Source: Aurantiochytrium sp. KH105 (lineage: Eukaryota; Sar; Bigyra; Thraustochytrida; Thraustochytriidae). Taken from it: a stretch of 64,000 nt of DNA. Position numbers and translations under genes: made by a program. Location of the stretch: the NCBI GenBank assembly GCA_003116975.1, contig BGKB01000040.1, positions 310,001-374,000 of the forward strand, written 5' to 3'. Below the pieces are notes generated by a model. It was not told where the DNA came from. It did not search any database and was given only the letters and a program-made list of their open reading frames with translations. Shown piece after piece: positions 1-8,581 of this stretch (positions are counted from its first letter, which is position 1; every line of letters begins with the position of its first letter).

Positions 1-3000
1 ATTCATGCTCACGATCATATATATTGGACACGCCAACTCTCGGTCCCCTTGCCTCGCTGGTAAATGTGCGACTTCCTGCGTCCAAATCTTCGTCTTCGAA
101 GCGATTGCTTCGAATCCCAATTGAGCTTGCAGTCGCAAAACTGTGAGAGCGCAGTTCCTGCGGGATGCCACGATGCCCCTCGCGCTGAAGCTCAGTTTGT
201 AGCTGCGCACGCGTGTCGTCTACGGCCTGCTGCGCTCGAGCGAGCGAATCGTTGAGCGCCTCGATACGGGCCACGCGCGCACGTTCTCGCTGCCGCACCG
301 TAACGGAATGCGAGGACCGCGGTCGCGATGACGATGGGCCCGTTCTCATCCTCATTCGCACCGTCGTGTCAAACTCCAGAACGGCCTCGATAAGTTCGCA
401 AAGTGGTGTCACGGCGTCCTCCAGAGAACGATCGCCCTGATCGTGTTCGACAGGACCGCCGTCTGCAAAAAAATCGAGCACCGCCTCGTGCCCCGCACGA
501 TATCGGACAAAAATCCCCTTGAGAGTGGCGGTGACAAGCCGACGTGCCATGTCAGCGTCTTGCTGGCCCTCCTTGAGGCTGGTCTCCGCGTCCATTAGCT
601 GAGCTTCGATCTGCTGCGTCACCTCTTCCTGTTCGCGCAAAAGAAGGGCCGCCTTTTCGAGATCCTCTTTGAGAGCCAGAACTTGTTCTGCCTGTTCTGA
701 GGCCTGCTCGAGTCGAGATCGTATGTTGCGAACAGACCCACTTGCAGTCTCGTGCATGGCATTCTCATGCAGCACATCCTCAAAGCCTGCGTTCGCATTC
801 CCGGCGCCATGTTCAGCCTCGTGAACGCGCAGCTCAAGCGCCGCGCACTTTGTTTCAAGATCAGCGTGACGTTGTCGAAGGCGAGCGAGCTCATTTGGCG
901 AGCCTTCGGTCTCGAGATTGCTCGCCGAGAGTTTGCGAGTCTCTTCTTGTACCCTGTCCACTTGGCTAAATTTCTGCCGCAACGCGTGGATCTCGTCATG
1001 CAAAAGTCGCTTTTCGACCTGAAACCGTTCGTCTTGACCCGAAACTTCTTTCTGCAGACGTGTCACGTCCGCATGGCCTCGCGCAACCAGAGACTGGGCT
1101 GAGAATAGCAGCGAATTTAAGTGAGGCATGATGCTCTCGAGCACATTTGTCACTGTGGATGACGCTACCTCGTCCGCGCCACCCATGGCGCCCGAGGAGA
1201 CGCGCTGCATAATGTCCTGCAGATTTGCTAGCCCAATCTCTGGCGACGTCCCTTCATGCCAGAGCGTGGCGATTGCCTTTTCAATCCTTTGCATTTTACG
1301 CTTGACGAGCCTGAGCTCTTTCGTCTCTGCACTGAGCACCTGCTGCTCTTCGTGGAGATCCTCGCATGCTTTCTTGTGTGTACTAGCCTCCTGTTTGGCC
1401 GCTGCGAGCTGCGTTTCGAGGGTTTCTACGACACCCTCGAGACGCTCGCGCTCTGTTTGCAATTTAGCGACGCGGTCCTGCAAATCCATGCGCACGACCT
1501 CGAGCTCCGAGTTTTTGGCCTCCAAGGCGGACCGTTTCTCCTCGGCGGCGACGAGTTCGCGTCGTTCGCAACGAAGAGTATTCTGCGTGTCCGTGAGCTG
1601 CTGAGTAATTTCGTCGACTTCAGCGCAGCGCGCTTGAGCACTTTCGAGCTCGGCATTGAGAGAATCAAGAGCCTGACGCTGTGTCTGCGCAGCCGATCGA
1701 GCGGTTGCAAGTTCAGCTCGGGTCTCCTCGAGCTCCGCGCGAGCCAGATCCCGCTCTTCTTCCGTGACGACGCATGCTTCGCGCGCAGCGTTCCATTCGA
1801 CATTTGCCTGCGCCGCTTTCAAATTCGCCTCCTCGCAGGCTTGCTCGGTAGCAGACAGCTGCGATCGCAATGTGTCTTGCTCTTTGCGCACAGCGTCAAG
1901 TGAGGCCGCGGTGGCCTCTAGAGTTTCCTCGAGCTCGGCCTTTTCGACCTTGAGGGGTTCCACCGTCTCGCGGACGAAATCAAGGAGCGCCTCGTTCTCC
2001 TGCTGCAGCTTGCGATTCGTTGCCTGCAAGTGCTGAACATTGCGGCCCGTCCCAGGCGACTGGCCCAAGCTTCGAGATCGATCGCCTCCCTTAGCCTCGG
2101 TTTCGTGAATAGTATCGGCAACGAGGTCGTCGTCCTCACCACAGCCATCTCCCGAGCCTGCGCCGTCGACAGGTTCGTACAGCGAAAGACGCTTGCGCGA
2201 TTGGCGCAAACGCAATCCTTCAAGTCGAAGGCGTTCCTGTAATACAGCAACAGTCTCGCGCAGATCGCTTTCATTACGCTCGAGGCGTGCAATTGCCGTC
2301 TTTGCTGCGAGCATGTCAAATTTTGCCCTTTCGGTATCGGCGACCTGGTCGGGGTCGAGACCAAGCTCTTCGGCCCGGGCCTTGAGTGCGCTCTGCAGGA
2401 CATCGATGTAGACGCGCTGCTCCTCTGTGGCGCGTGATTCCTTTTCGAGCGAGGCGGAAAGCTTGAGTTTGTCTTGCTCGAGATCGCCCACGCGGGTTTG
2501 CAAGGTCTCAAGTTCCTCGGGCGTGACGCCGACGCTCGCGGGGGAGCCCCTGCGCAGCTGCAGGATCCGGGACTGCGCCTCGCCTAGCTTTTTACGCAAC
2601 GCGGTGACGCGCTGCGCCGTGACCTCACGGGCATCCTTGTCGCGCGCCAGCTCGGCCTCGAGTTCCGCAATTTTCTCGCCTTGTTCGTTGATGCGCTTGC
2701 ACGCCGACTCGTATTGGCGCGCGATTGTGGTCAAGGTGTGTCTGCTTGAACGGTTCACGAAGGCGCCATCCTGGACGTGTGCGCGGGTCTGGCGCGCGCG
2801 AAGCGCCGCAAGGTCCTCTTTGGCGAGAGGAAGCGGCTGGCTGGGCTCCAGGGACACCACGAACTGCTCGCACAGGCGAGCGTACGCCTTGCGCTCCTCG
2901 ACGTCGCCCTGGAGCTCTTCGAGCTGGGCCGCCTGGGTCCGGACCTTGGCCGCGAGTTTGTCCAGCAGGCCGTCGCGTGGCGCCAGCGCTGCCGAAGCAT

Positions 3001-3148
3001 CGGCGCTCTTGCCGCCCGGGATGGCGGTGGACTTGGTCTTCTTCTTCATGGTCGCCACGGACAGCGACGCCGACGACGGCGGCGGCGGCGGTGGTGGCGG
3101 CGGTGGCGGCGACGCTGCGCGTCTGCGCAGCCGCAGCCGCTCCGACAT
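1..3148 (-). CDS. Large coiled-coil protein, C-terminus beyond window
   Basis: The minus strand is open from an ATG at 3148 to the left edge, about 1049 codons, with an in-frame TAA upstream near 3206-3208. The protein begins MSERLRLRRRAAS and then has an uninterrupted run of about 11 prolines (residues ~14-24). A second in-frame ATG at 3049 starts MKKKTKSTAIPGG and could be the true start. From about residue 45 onward the sequence is almost all heptad-like Leu/Glu/Arg/Ala helix (many LEE, ELE and RLE runs), typical of a long coiled coil. A short less helical stretch falls around 2090-2160. There is no motor, kinase or other catalytic motif in the visible part. The family cannot be assigned; a centrosomal, ciliary or golgin-like scaffold is possible but unproven. 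Plus-strand ORFs here are antisense shadows. Confidence 0.8.
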   Translation of the reverse strand, partial: MSERLRLRRRAASPPPPPPPPPPPSSASLSVATMKKKTKSTAIPGGKSADASAALAPRDGLLDKLAAKVRTQAAQLEELQGDVEERKAYARLCEQFVVSLEPSQPLPLAKEDLAALRARQTRAHVQDGAFVNRSSRHTLTTIARQYESACKRINEQGEKIAELEAELARDKDAREVTAQRVTALRKKLGEAQSRILQLRRGSPASVGVTPEELETLQTRVGDLEQDKLKLSASLEKESRATEEQRVYIDVLQSALKARAEELGLDPDQVADTERAKFDMLAAKTAIARLERNESDLRETVAVLQERLRLEGLRLRQSRKRLSLYEPVDGAGSGDGCGEDDDLVADTIHETEAKGGDRSRSLGQSPGTGRNVQHLQATNRKLQQENEALLDFVRETVEPLKVEKAELEETLEATAASLDAVRKEQDTLRSQLSATEQACEEANLKAAQANVEWNAAREACVVTEEERDLARAELEETRAELATARSAAQTQRQALDSLNAELESAQARCAEVDEITQQLTDTQNTLRCERRELVAAEEKRSALEAKNSELEVVRMDLQDRVAKLQTERERLEGVVETLETQLAAAKQEASTHKKACEDLHEEQQVLSAETKELRLVKRKMQRIEKAIATLWHEGTSPEIGLANLQDIMQRVSSGAMGGADEVASSTVTNVLESIMPHLNSLLFSAQSLVARGHADVTRLQKEVSGQDERFQVEKRLLHDEIHALRQKFSQVDRVQEETRKLSASNLETEGSPNELARLRQRHADLETKCAALELRVHEAEHGAGNANAGFEDVLHENAMHETASGSVRNIRSRLEQASEQAEQVLALKEDLEKAALLLREQEEVTQQIEAQLMDAETSLKEGQQDADMARRLVTATLKGIFVRYRAGHEAVLDFFADGGPVEHDQGDRSLEDAVTPLCELIEAVLEFDTTVRMRMRTGPSSSRPRSSHSVTVRQRERARVARIEALNDSLARAQQAVDDTRAQLQTELQREGHRGIPQELRSHSFATASSIGIRSNRFEDEDLDAGSRTFTSEARGPRVGVSNIYDREHE

Positions 3149-3730
3149 GCGAGCCACGCGACGGCGCTCAGGCGTAGAAGCAAGCGCCCTGGGATCGCGC
3201 GCTGCTTAGAGAACTGCCAGGCCTTGCGCGCTTGCAGTCACTCAATAGTGCTTGCTTGCAAACTCTGCGCAAGCCTTGCTCGGAAAAAACGGCTCGACAG
3301 ACTGAGACGCGCACTGTGAACAACCCAAAACCCGACGACAGTGAGGTTGGGCCCCACCGTCCGGCGTTGGAATTGTGACGGTGGCCAACGATGATCGAAA
3401 GAACCGGACAAGCAAGCCGTCTCATCGGCTAGTCCGGTGCGCATGAACGAAACGCGGGAGCGAAGGACTCCGTTGAGCACGGGGCTCCCATAATCCATAA
3501 TCCTAACGTCCAAAGCTCTATTACAAGAAAAAGACAAAGTTGTCTGTCAAATTTCGTACTTAGACGCGTGGTCTGGTGGGAGAGATTGCGAAAGACGTGA
3601 AAGACATCAAGAAGAGCGAAGCCACGTAGGGCAGCAAAAAGGCATTGGCGCGCGCGAGTGACGGAGACCCGGAAGGCGGCTCCGCCTCTCTCGGCGAGGA
3701 GGAGGACGACGAAGCGCTCCGCTTGGCGAG
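3149..3730. promoter_or_regulatory. Divergent intergenic region between the coiled-coil and ICA-ATAD3 genes
   Basis: This 582-bp stretch separates two divergently transcribed genes and presumably holds both promoters and 5' leaders. No further coding region or RNA gene is visible, and no clear TATA box is apparent. Confidence 0.5.
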
Positions 3731-6700
3731 ATGGCGCGCAAGGCGCTCTGGGCGACAGCCATCGTCGCTGCGTGCGTCGTCGCGGGCGCAGCCAGCTCCG
3801 AGACGCTGGAGGGCCGCCATGCGGCATCGTCAACGTCAACGGCGTCGTGGAGCGACGTGCTCGTCTCCGACGAGAGGCTCAAGACCAATGTAACAAAGGC
3901 AGACACCGCGACGCTTCTCGACGCGGTGAGCCGCGTGCAGCTGCGCGAGTTTGATTACGTGTATGAGCAGTTCTATAATCCGATCTTCGGCAAGCGGCAG
4001 CTAGGCATCATCGCTCAGGAGATCAAACCGCTGCTGCCAGGCTCCGTTGGAGTTATTCCCAAGCGGTCCGTCAGCCATGTAGATGACAAGGACCCTACAA
4101 TCCTCACCAACGTTCACGTCTTTCATAGCGAAAACCTCTTCATGGCTCACATTGGCGCCACGCAGGAGCTGATTCAACGGACGCAAACCGCACGTAAAAC
4201 CCTCGAGGACGTGCAGGACAGCTTGGAGCGTCTGGCGCAGGACGCTACATCGGGAAAGGAGGCACATGCGGCGCTTAGCTCAATGCGGACCAAGCAAGAC
4301 GAGCTCGAAAATCTTGCCAAGGCCGCTCACGAGCGAAGCGAGGGCGCCATTCGGCTCGAACATGTCCTCAAGTCGCTGGAAGACACGAGCCGAAAAGAGC
4401 AAGCGGAGCGCACGGCACTCACGCGGCGCGTACAGGACCTTCACGAAGACTTGCGCACTGAAGTTCGAGATCAGGCGACGTTGCACCGTGACGTATCGAG
4501 TGAAATGACGGCGCTGGCCGAGGGACTCAAGCAGCTTGGGGCTCGCATCGACGAGAACCTTGTCCAGGTGCAAGCGGCGCAAACAAAAGTCAGCGAGAAT
4601 ATTGCTCAAGTTTCTCGCGAGGCCTCGGAGATCGCGCGAAAGCAAGTCGAGGAAGCTCGTACGAAGATTGACGCCAAGCTCGCTGATTTCGCGCGGGACA
4701 TGGCCGCAAGCCTCGAAAATGTAGAAAAGAAGCTTGCAAGCGAGCGCAAGGACGCTGCAGCTGCTGTCTCTGCCTTGGAGAAAAGTGTCGCGGGCCTTAA
4801 AGCTCAGATTGAGGCCAACGTTGCAAATGTAGACAGCCTTTCGCGCGAAGTTGGTTCTCTTCAATCGAGTCTTGGCACCGTGGCAGCAGATGCTGCACGT
4901 AATTTGAGCGAGGCACGAGGGGAAATTTCGCATGCTTTTGAACAAGCCAGTAGCGAGCTTGATGAACTACGGACGCGCATTGACGATCTAGAGACCAAGG
5001 TCAATGCACAAGCAGGCGCAGAGCTAATCGAGCGTCGGAAGATCGCGGAGGCCGAGGCACGCACCGAAGAGGCCAAGATTGAGCTCGAACGAACGCGGAC
5101 CGTGGAGGAGGAAAAGCGTGCGCGCTCCCTGGCAGCCATCGAAGTCGAACGTCTTGAGCGACAAGAGAATGCCACGCTTGCCCGCGTTGAAAAGGAGGAA
5201 GAGGCGCGCGCTGCTCGCGAGCTCAAGGTCGCCATAGCGCAAGAGGAGGCTGCGCGTCGCGAGTTCGAGCGTCGCGCTGACCACGAGTCGAGCCTTGTGC
5301 GCGCACAGGCTGACGCGGAGGTGTCAAAGATTCGAGCGCAGAGTGAGCTTGAGCGCGTGCGCGTCCTGGCGCAGGGCGAGGCCGATGCACAGCAAGAACG
5401 AGCCAATCACGAGCTTCGCAAAGAAATGGCCGCGCTCGAGTCACAAAGTGCCCGTGAGAACACTGTGGCGGCGATTCAAGCCACCTTCCAGGAGACGATC
5501 GCAGCGATGCGCATGGCGTCGCAGAGTCCTCAGGACGTTGCTGGTGCACTGGGGCTCTTTGTTCTCTTGGCCTTTGGCGTGTACGCGGGTCGCGAGTTCG
5601 TCATTTATTGGCGCAAGGTCTTTGAGCATAGGCTCGGACAGCCTTCACTTGTGCGCGAAACCTCGCAGCGTGGATGGCTACCTGTGGCTTATCTTGTCGA
5701 GGCGGTCAAGACTGCAACGAAGCGCACCCGAGCGCTCGGGATGCGAATGTGGTGTCGTCAGCTCGGCCGCGGCAAGGATACTGATGCTGCAAGCACGTGC
5801 AAAAAGGCTTCCATCTCCACTTCCTCCTCCTCCTCATCATCGTCATCCTCTTGTTCATCGTCGGGTGAGGCTGCCTCCTCGCCCCCAGGTCGGCCTGGAG
5901 CGAGAAGCAGCGGCCAGCCCACAGGCGAAGACTCCTTTGTGAGCTTTATGACCGACGTGGTGCTACCTCCGTCGCAAGCCAAACAGATTGAACGGGTCGC
6001 GCGTGCAACGCGTGCTGCTCACGTGAATGGCACGCCATTGCGCCATCTTCTCTTCTATGGCCCACCGGGAACCGGCAAGACTATGGTCGCGCGACGACTT
6101 TCCAAATGGTGCGGTCTGGATTATGCAATCATGAGCGGTGCCGATGTTGCACCTCTTAAAGATCGCGCCGTCACAGAGCTGCATCAGCTCTTTGAGTGGG
6201 CCAAACGCACGCCTCGTGGCGTCGCGCTCTTCATTGATGAAGCTGATGCCTTCTTGGCGACTCGCGACGGAGGCTCGATCAGCGAGTCCCTTCGGAATGC
6301 GCTCACCGCGTTGCTCTATCACACAGGCGCGCCCTCGTGCCGCATCATGCTTATTTTGGCTACTAACCGACCGCACGATCTCGACAGCGCCGTGCTAGAT
6401 CGCGTTGACGAGTCTGTGCACTTTGATCTTCCATCGCTCGGCGAGCGTAGGCGAATTGTGCGACAGTACTTTGCTCAAACCCTCGTCGCGTCATTGGATG
6501 TTCCTCCTGAATTTGCGCAGGAAGAAGCGCTTGAGCGCACTGCCGAGCTCACGGATGGCTTCTCGGGCCGTGAGATTGCAAAGCTCATGACGAGTGTTCA
6601 AGCACATGTTTTTGGCAGCGCTGTCGTCCAGGACGACAACATGGGCGAACCTCGTCGCGCCAAGCTTTCGCGAGCGATATATGACCAAGTGCTCGGCCAC

Positions 6701-6766
6701 ACTGTAAAGGAGCACGCTGCGAAGGCTCCAGTGCTTGAAAAACTGTCCAAGGCGATGTCAAAGTGA
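3731..6766 (+). CDS. ICA (peptidase S74/MYRF-type) domain fused to ATAD3-type AAA+ ATPase
   Basis: A single exon encodes 1011 residues. Residues 1-23 are a hydrophobic signal or targeting segment. Residues ~44-150 match the intramolecular chaperone auto-processing domain of endosialidase tails and metazoan MYRF: SDERLK at 46-51 supplies the Ser46/Lys51 dyad in the same spacing as MYRF, followed by the GIIAQEIKPLLPGSV segment and a terminal helix. Residues ~150-600 are coiled coil, the later part (from ~435) being the ATAD3-type Glu/Arg-rich region. A transmembrane helix lies at ~606-625, followed by the ATAD3 signature LGQPSLVRETS. After a Ser-rich linker (~697-725) comes the AAA+ domain: Walker A GPPGTGKT at 777-784, Walker B VALFIDE at 831-837, and the ATNRPHDLDSAVLDRVDE sensor region. 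ATAD3 is normally a hexameric inner mitochondrial membrane ATPase linked to nucleoid and cristae organisation. The ICA domain predicts trimerisation and self-cleavage just before Ser46. Start chosen at the first ATG of the frame. Confidence 0.9.
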   Translation: MARKALWATAIVAACVVAGAASSETLEGRHAASSTSTASWSDVLVSDERLKTNVTKADTATLLDAVSRVQLREFDYVYEQFYNPIFGKRQLGIIAQEIKPLLPGSVGVIPKRSVSHVDDKDPTILTNVHVFHSENLFMAHIGATQELIQRTQTARKTLEDVQDSLERLAQDATSGKEAHAALSSMRTKQDELENLAKAAHERSEGAIRLEHVLKSLEDTSRKEQAERTALTRRVQDLHEDLRTEVRDQATLHRDVSSEMTALAEGLKQLGARIDENLVQVQAAQTKVSENIAQVSREASEIARKQVEEARTKIDAKLADFARDMAASLENVEKKLASERKDAAAAVSALEKSVAGLKAQIEANVANVDSLSREVGSLQSSLGTVAADAARNLSEARGEISHAFEQASSELDELRTRIDDLETKVNAQAGAELIERRKIAEAEARTEEAKIELERTRTVEEEKRARSLAAIEVERLERQENATLARVEKEEEARAARELKVAIAQEEAARREFERRADHESSLVRAQADAEVSKIRAQSELERVRVLAQGEADAQQERANHELRKEMAALESQSARENTVAAIQATFQETIAAMRMASQSPQDVAGALGLFVLLAFGVYAGREFVIYWRKVFEHRLGQPSLVRETSQRGWLPVAYLVEAVKTATKRTRALGMRMWCRQLGRGKDTDAASTCKKASISTSSSSSSSSSSCSSSGEAASSPPGRPGARSSGQPTGEDSFVSFMTDVVLPPSQAKQIERVARATRAAHVNGTPLRHLLFYGPPGTGKTMVARRLSKWCGLDYAIMSGADVAPLKDRAVTELHQLFEWAKRTPRGVALFIDEADAFLATRDGGSISESLRNALTALLYHTGAPSCRIMLILATNRPHDLDSAVLDRVDESVHFDLPSLGERRRIVRQYFAQTLVASLDVPPEFAQEEALERTAELTDGFSGREIAKLMTSVQAHVFGSAVVQDDNMGEPRRAKLSRAIYDQVLGHTVKEHAAKAPVLEKLSKAMSK

Positions 6767-7110
6767 GTGACCGGAAAAGAGAAAAGTCACCACTTCAATT
6801 TGCCGCGTTGCCTTCTTTCGAAGACAAGGAACCAGCAGGCGAAGTACATGAGACCATTGGATGCCGTCCTATAGCTTGAAGCTGGAAAAGGTAGGTAAAG
6901 CGAAGATGTTAACGTGCACGAGAGAACTCGTCTTCGTCGCAGCGCTCGAACTTGAAGAATCTATCAAGTAAGCAGTTGGCTGCCAATGAGAACCGAACCA
7001 TAAAATTCAATGGAAGAACATTTCGTTTTCTTTTCAAAGCATGAATTCGCGCCGTATCCGTCACCTCTTGCTGTCTCGATCTCTCGCACTCTCTTGACCA
7101 CGCGAGCAGG
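6767..7110. other. Convergent 3' intergenic region
   Basis: This 344-bp gap lies between two genes that converge, so it should hold both 3' UTRs. No gene or repeat is evident. Confidence 0.5.
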
Positions 7111-8070
7111 TCAGGCGAGGCCAGCCTCGGCCTTGATCTTGAACATTTTTCCGACGCAGAGCTCGAAGTTGGCGAAGGCAGCTGCCTTGAAGCCGGCAGC
7201 AGCAGCAATGCCGACTGTATGGAAGGGAGTCTGTACGTCACCGCAGGCGAAAACGCCCGGCACGGAGGTCTTTTGCTGGTCGTCAACCTTGACAAAGCTG
7301 CCTGACATCGGGTCAGCAGTTACCTCGCAGCCGAGGTCCTCAAGGATCGACTTGCAGGCTGGCTCAGAGGAGCTGGCCACGAAAACCCCCTTGAGCTTGA
7401 TCTCGTCGCCGGCCTCGGTCTTGACAGCGACGCCGTCGCCGTCCTCGCTCATGCTGGAGATAGGGGAAGGATAGAACTCGTACCCGGAGGCCTTGAAAAG
7501 AGCCTGCGTGCCGTCGTCGACCTCGAGACCGTCGGCGAAGACAGTGAGCTTGTCGGACCAGTTGGCCGTCTGCGCGATGAACATGGCAGCCACAGGCGGC
7601 GGCATACTCTTGCCCATGACGAAGCCAATGGGTTCGTTGCGCACCTCGTAGCCGTCGCAGTAGACGCAGTGAAAGGCACGCTTGCCCCAAAGTGCCTCGA
7701 GGCCATCAATCTCCGGCAAGACGTCACGCGCGCCTGAGGCAAAAATGATCTTGGTCGCCTCAAGCGAGCTGCCATCCGCGAGTTGCAGCACGAAGCCGGA
7801 GTCATCATCCTTGGGATGCACCGCCTCCAAGCTGGCCTTGCGCACCTCCACAGTCTCGTACCGCTCCAGGTCCTTGAGGCCCGCCTCGCGCAGCGCCGGC
7901 GGCGGCACATTGTCGCGTGTGAGAAACCCGTTCGAGGTCGCGGCCGCGTGGTTGTTGTACGTGCCGTTATCCAGCACCACCGTCTTGCGAAGCGCCCGTC
8001 CCAGCGTCAGCGCTGCCGACAGCCCGCTCGACCCGGCGCCCACCACCGCCACCTCGAAGGACGACGCCAT
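7111..8070 (-). CDS. Thioredoxin-reductase-fold FAD/NAD(P) oxidoreductase (GliT-like)
   Basis: A single exon gives 319 residues from the ATG at 8070. The frame stays open further upstream, but the FAD-binding Rossmann motif VVGAGSSG (G11, G13, G16) sits directly after MASSFEVA, so this start is preferred. A redox-active CxxC, Cys135-Val-Tyr-Cys138 in HCVYCDGYE, lies in the NAD(P)-binding half, and a C-terminal FAD motif VPGVFACGDV is present. The CxYCDGYE form is that of GliT/HlmI-type dithiol oxidases and related low-Mr flavoproteins rather than the CATC of classical thioredoxin reductase. The likely reaction is FAD-dependent oxidation or reduction of a small dithiol or disulfide; the substrate is unknown. 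No secondary-metabolite genes lie nearby. The gene is divergent from the P4-ATPase, sharing a 511-bp upstream region. Confidence 0.88.
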   Translation of the reverse strand: MASSFEVAVVGAGSSGLSAALTLGRALRKTVVLDNGTYNNHAAATSNGFLTRDNVPPPALREAGLKDLERYETVEVRKASLEAVHPKDDDSGFVLQLADGSSLEATKIIFASGARDVLPEIDGLEALWGKRAFHCVYCDGYEVRNEPIGFVMGKSMPPPVAAMFIAQTANWSDKLTVFADGLEVDDGTQALFKASGYEFYPSPISSMSEDGDGVAVKTEAGDEIKLKGVFVASSSEPACKSILEDLGCEVTADPMSGSFVKVDDQQKTSVPGVFACGDVQTPFHTVGIAAAAGFKAAAFANFELCVGKMFKIKAEAGLA

Positions 8071-8581
8071 CTCGGCGAACTTCTTCGGCCACGCGCGCGG
8101 GAGAAAGGAGAAGGAGAAGGGCGAGGGGGTTTGCGACGTCCACGTGCACGAGCGAGCAGGCGCACGATGAGGGCAAGCGATGCACGCCAAGCGATGCGAT
8201 GCAAGCCAAGCGATGCGATGCAAGCCGAGCGTGAGTCGTTTGGGATTCACCACGGACTCTTCAGATTTCGCAAAGATTTGTGGGGTCACTCGAGGACCCC
8301 GCGTCCCAGCCACAACAACAACTGCTGCTGCTGCGCGCTGTCGCCGCCGATTCTTCCGCGCTGGCCGCGCCTGGCTGACTGACGCGCATACAGGGACCCC
8401 GGGGTGTACGCATACCCTCTCGTGCGCCGCGGCCAGCGCAGCCTGCAATCTGCTGCAGCGATCTCTTCGGCGGCAAGGGCCCGCGTTCGGGTGCCCCGCG
8501 GGCCCCCAAAACTCGTTCTTGTCGCAGGCCGATCGCGGCTCTCGCCCCGACTTCTTCATTCATTTCAGAGCCAGAACCGCC
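8071..8581. promoter_or_regulatory. Divergent promoter region with short imperfect tandem repeat
   Basis: This 511-bp stretch between divergent start codons contains about 2.5-3 imperfect copies of a ~19-bp unit (GCAAGCCAAGCGATGCGAT-like) at 8173-8231. The coding frame of the downstream P4-ATPase is open through part of it, but composition and the strong start context at 8582 argue against translation. Confidence 0.45.
8173..8231. repeat. Imperfect ~19-bp tandem repeat
   Basis: About three imperfect copies of a GCAAGCCAAGCGATGCGAT-type unit lie about 100 bp upstream of the oxidoreductase start and 350 bp upstream of the flippase start. Confidence 0.6.

Noticed and set aside
1256-3319. Several plus-strand ORFs of 70-260 codons
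   Set aside because: They are antisense to the continuous minus-strand coiled-coil frame and are Ser/Arg/Cys-rich without any domain.
8071-8559. N-terminal extension of the oxidoreductase frame
   Set aside because: The FAD motif should lie near the N-terminus, and the extension is Arg/Cys/Ser-rich promoter sequence.
8180-8581. N-terminal extension of the flippase frame
   Set aside because: It crosses a tandem repeat and the promoter of the divergent gene; the ATG at 8582 has a far better context and begins typical P4 N-tail sequence.
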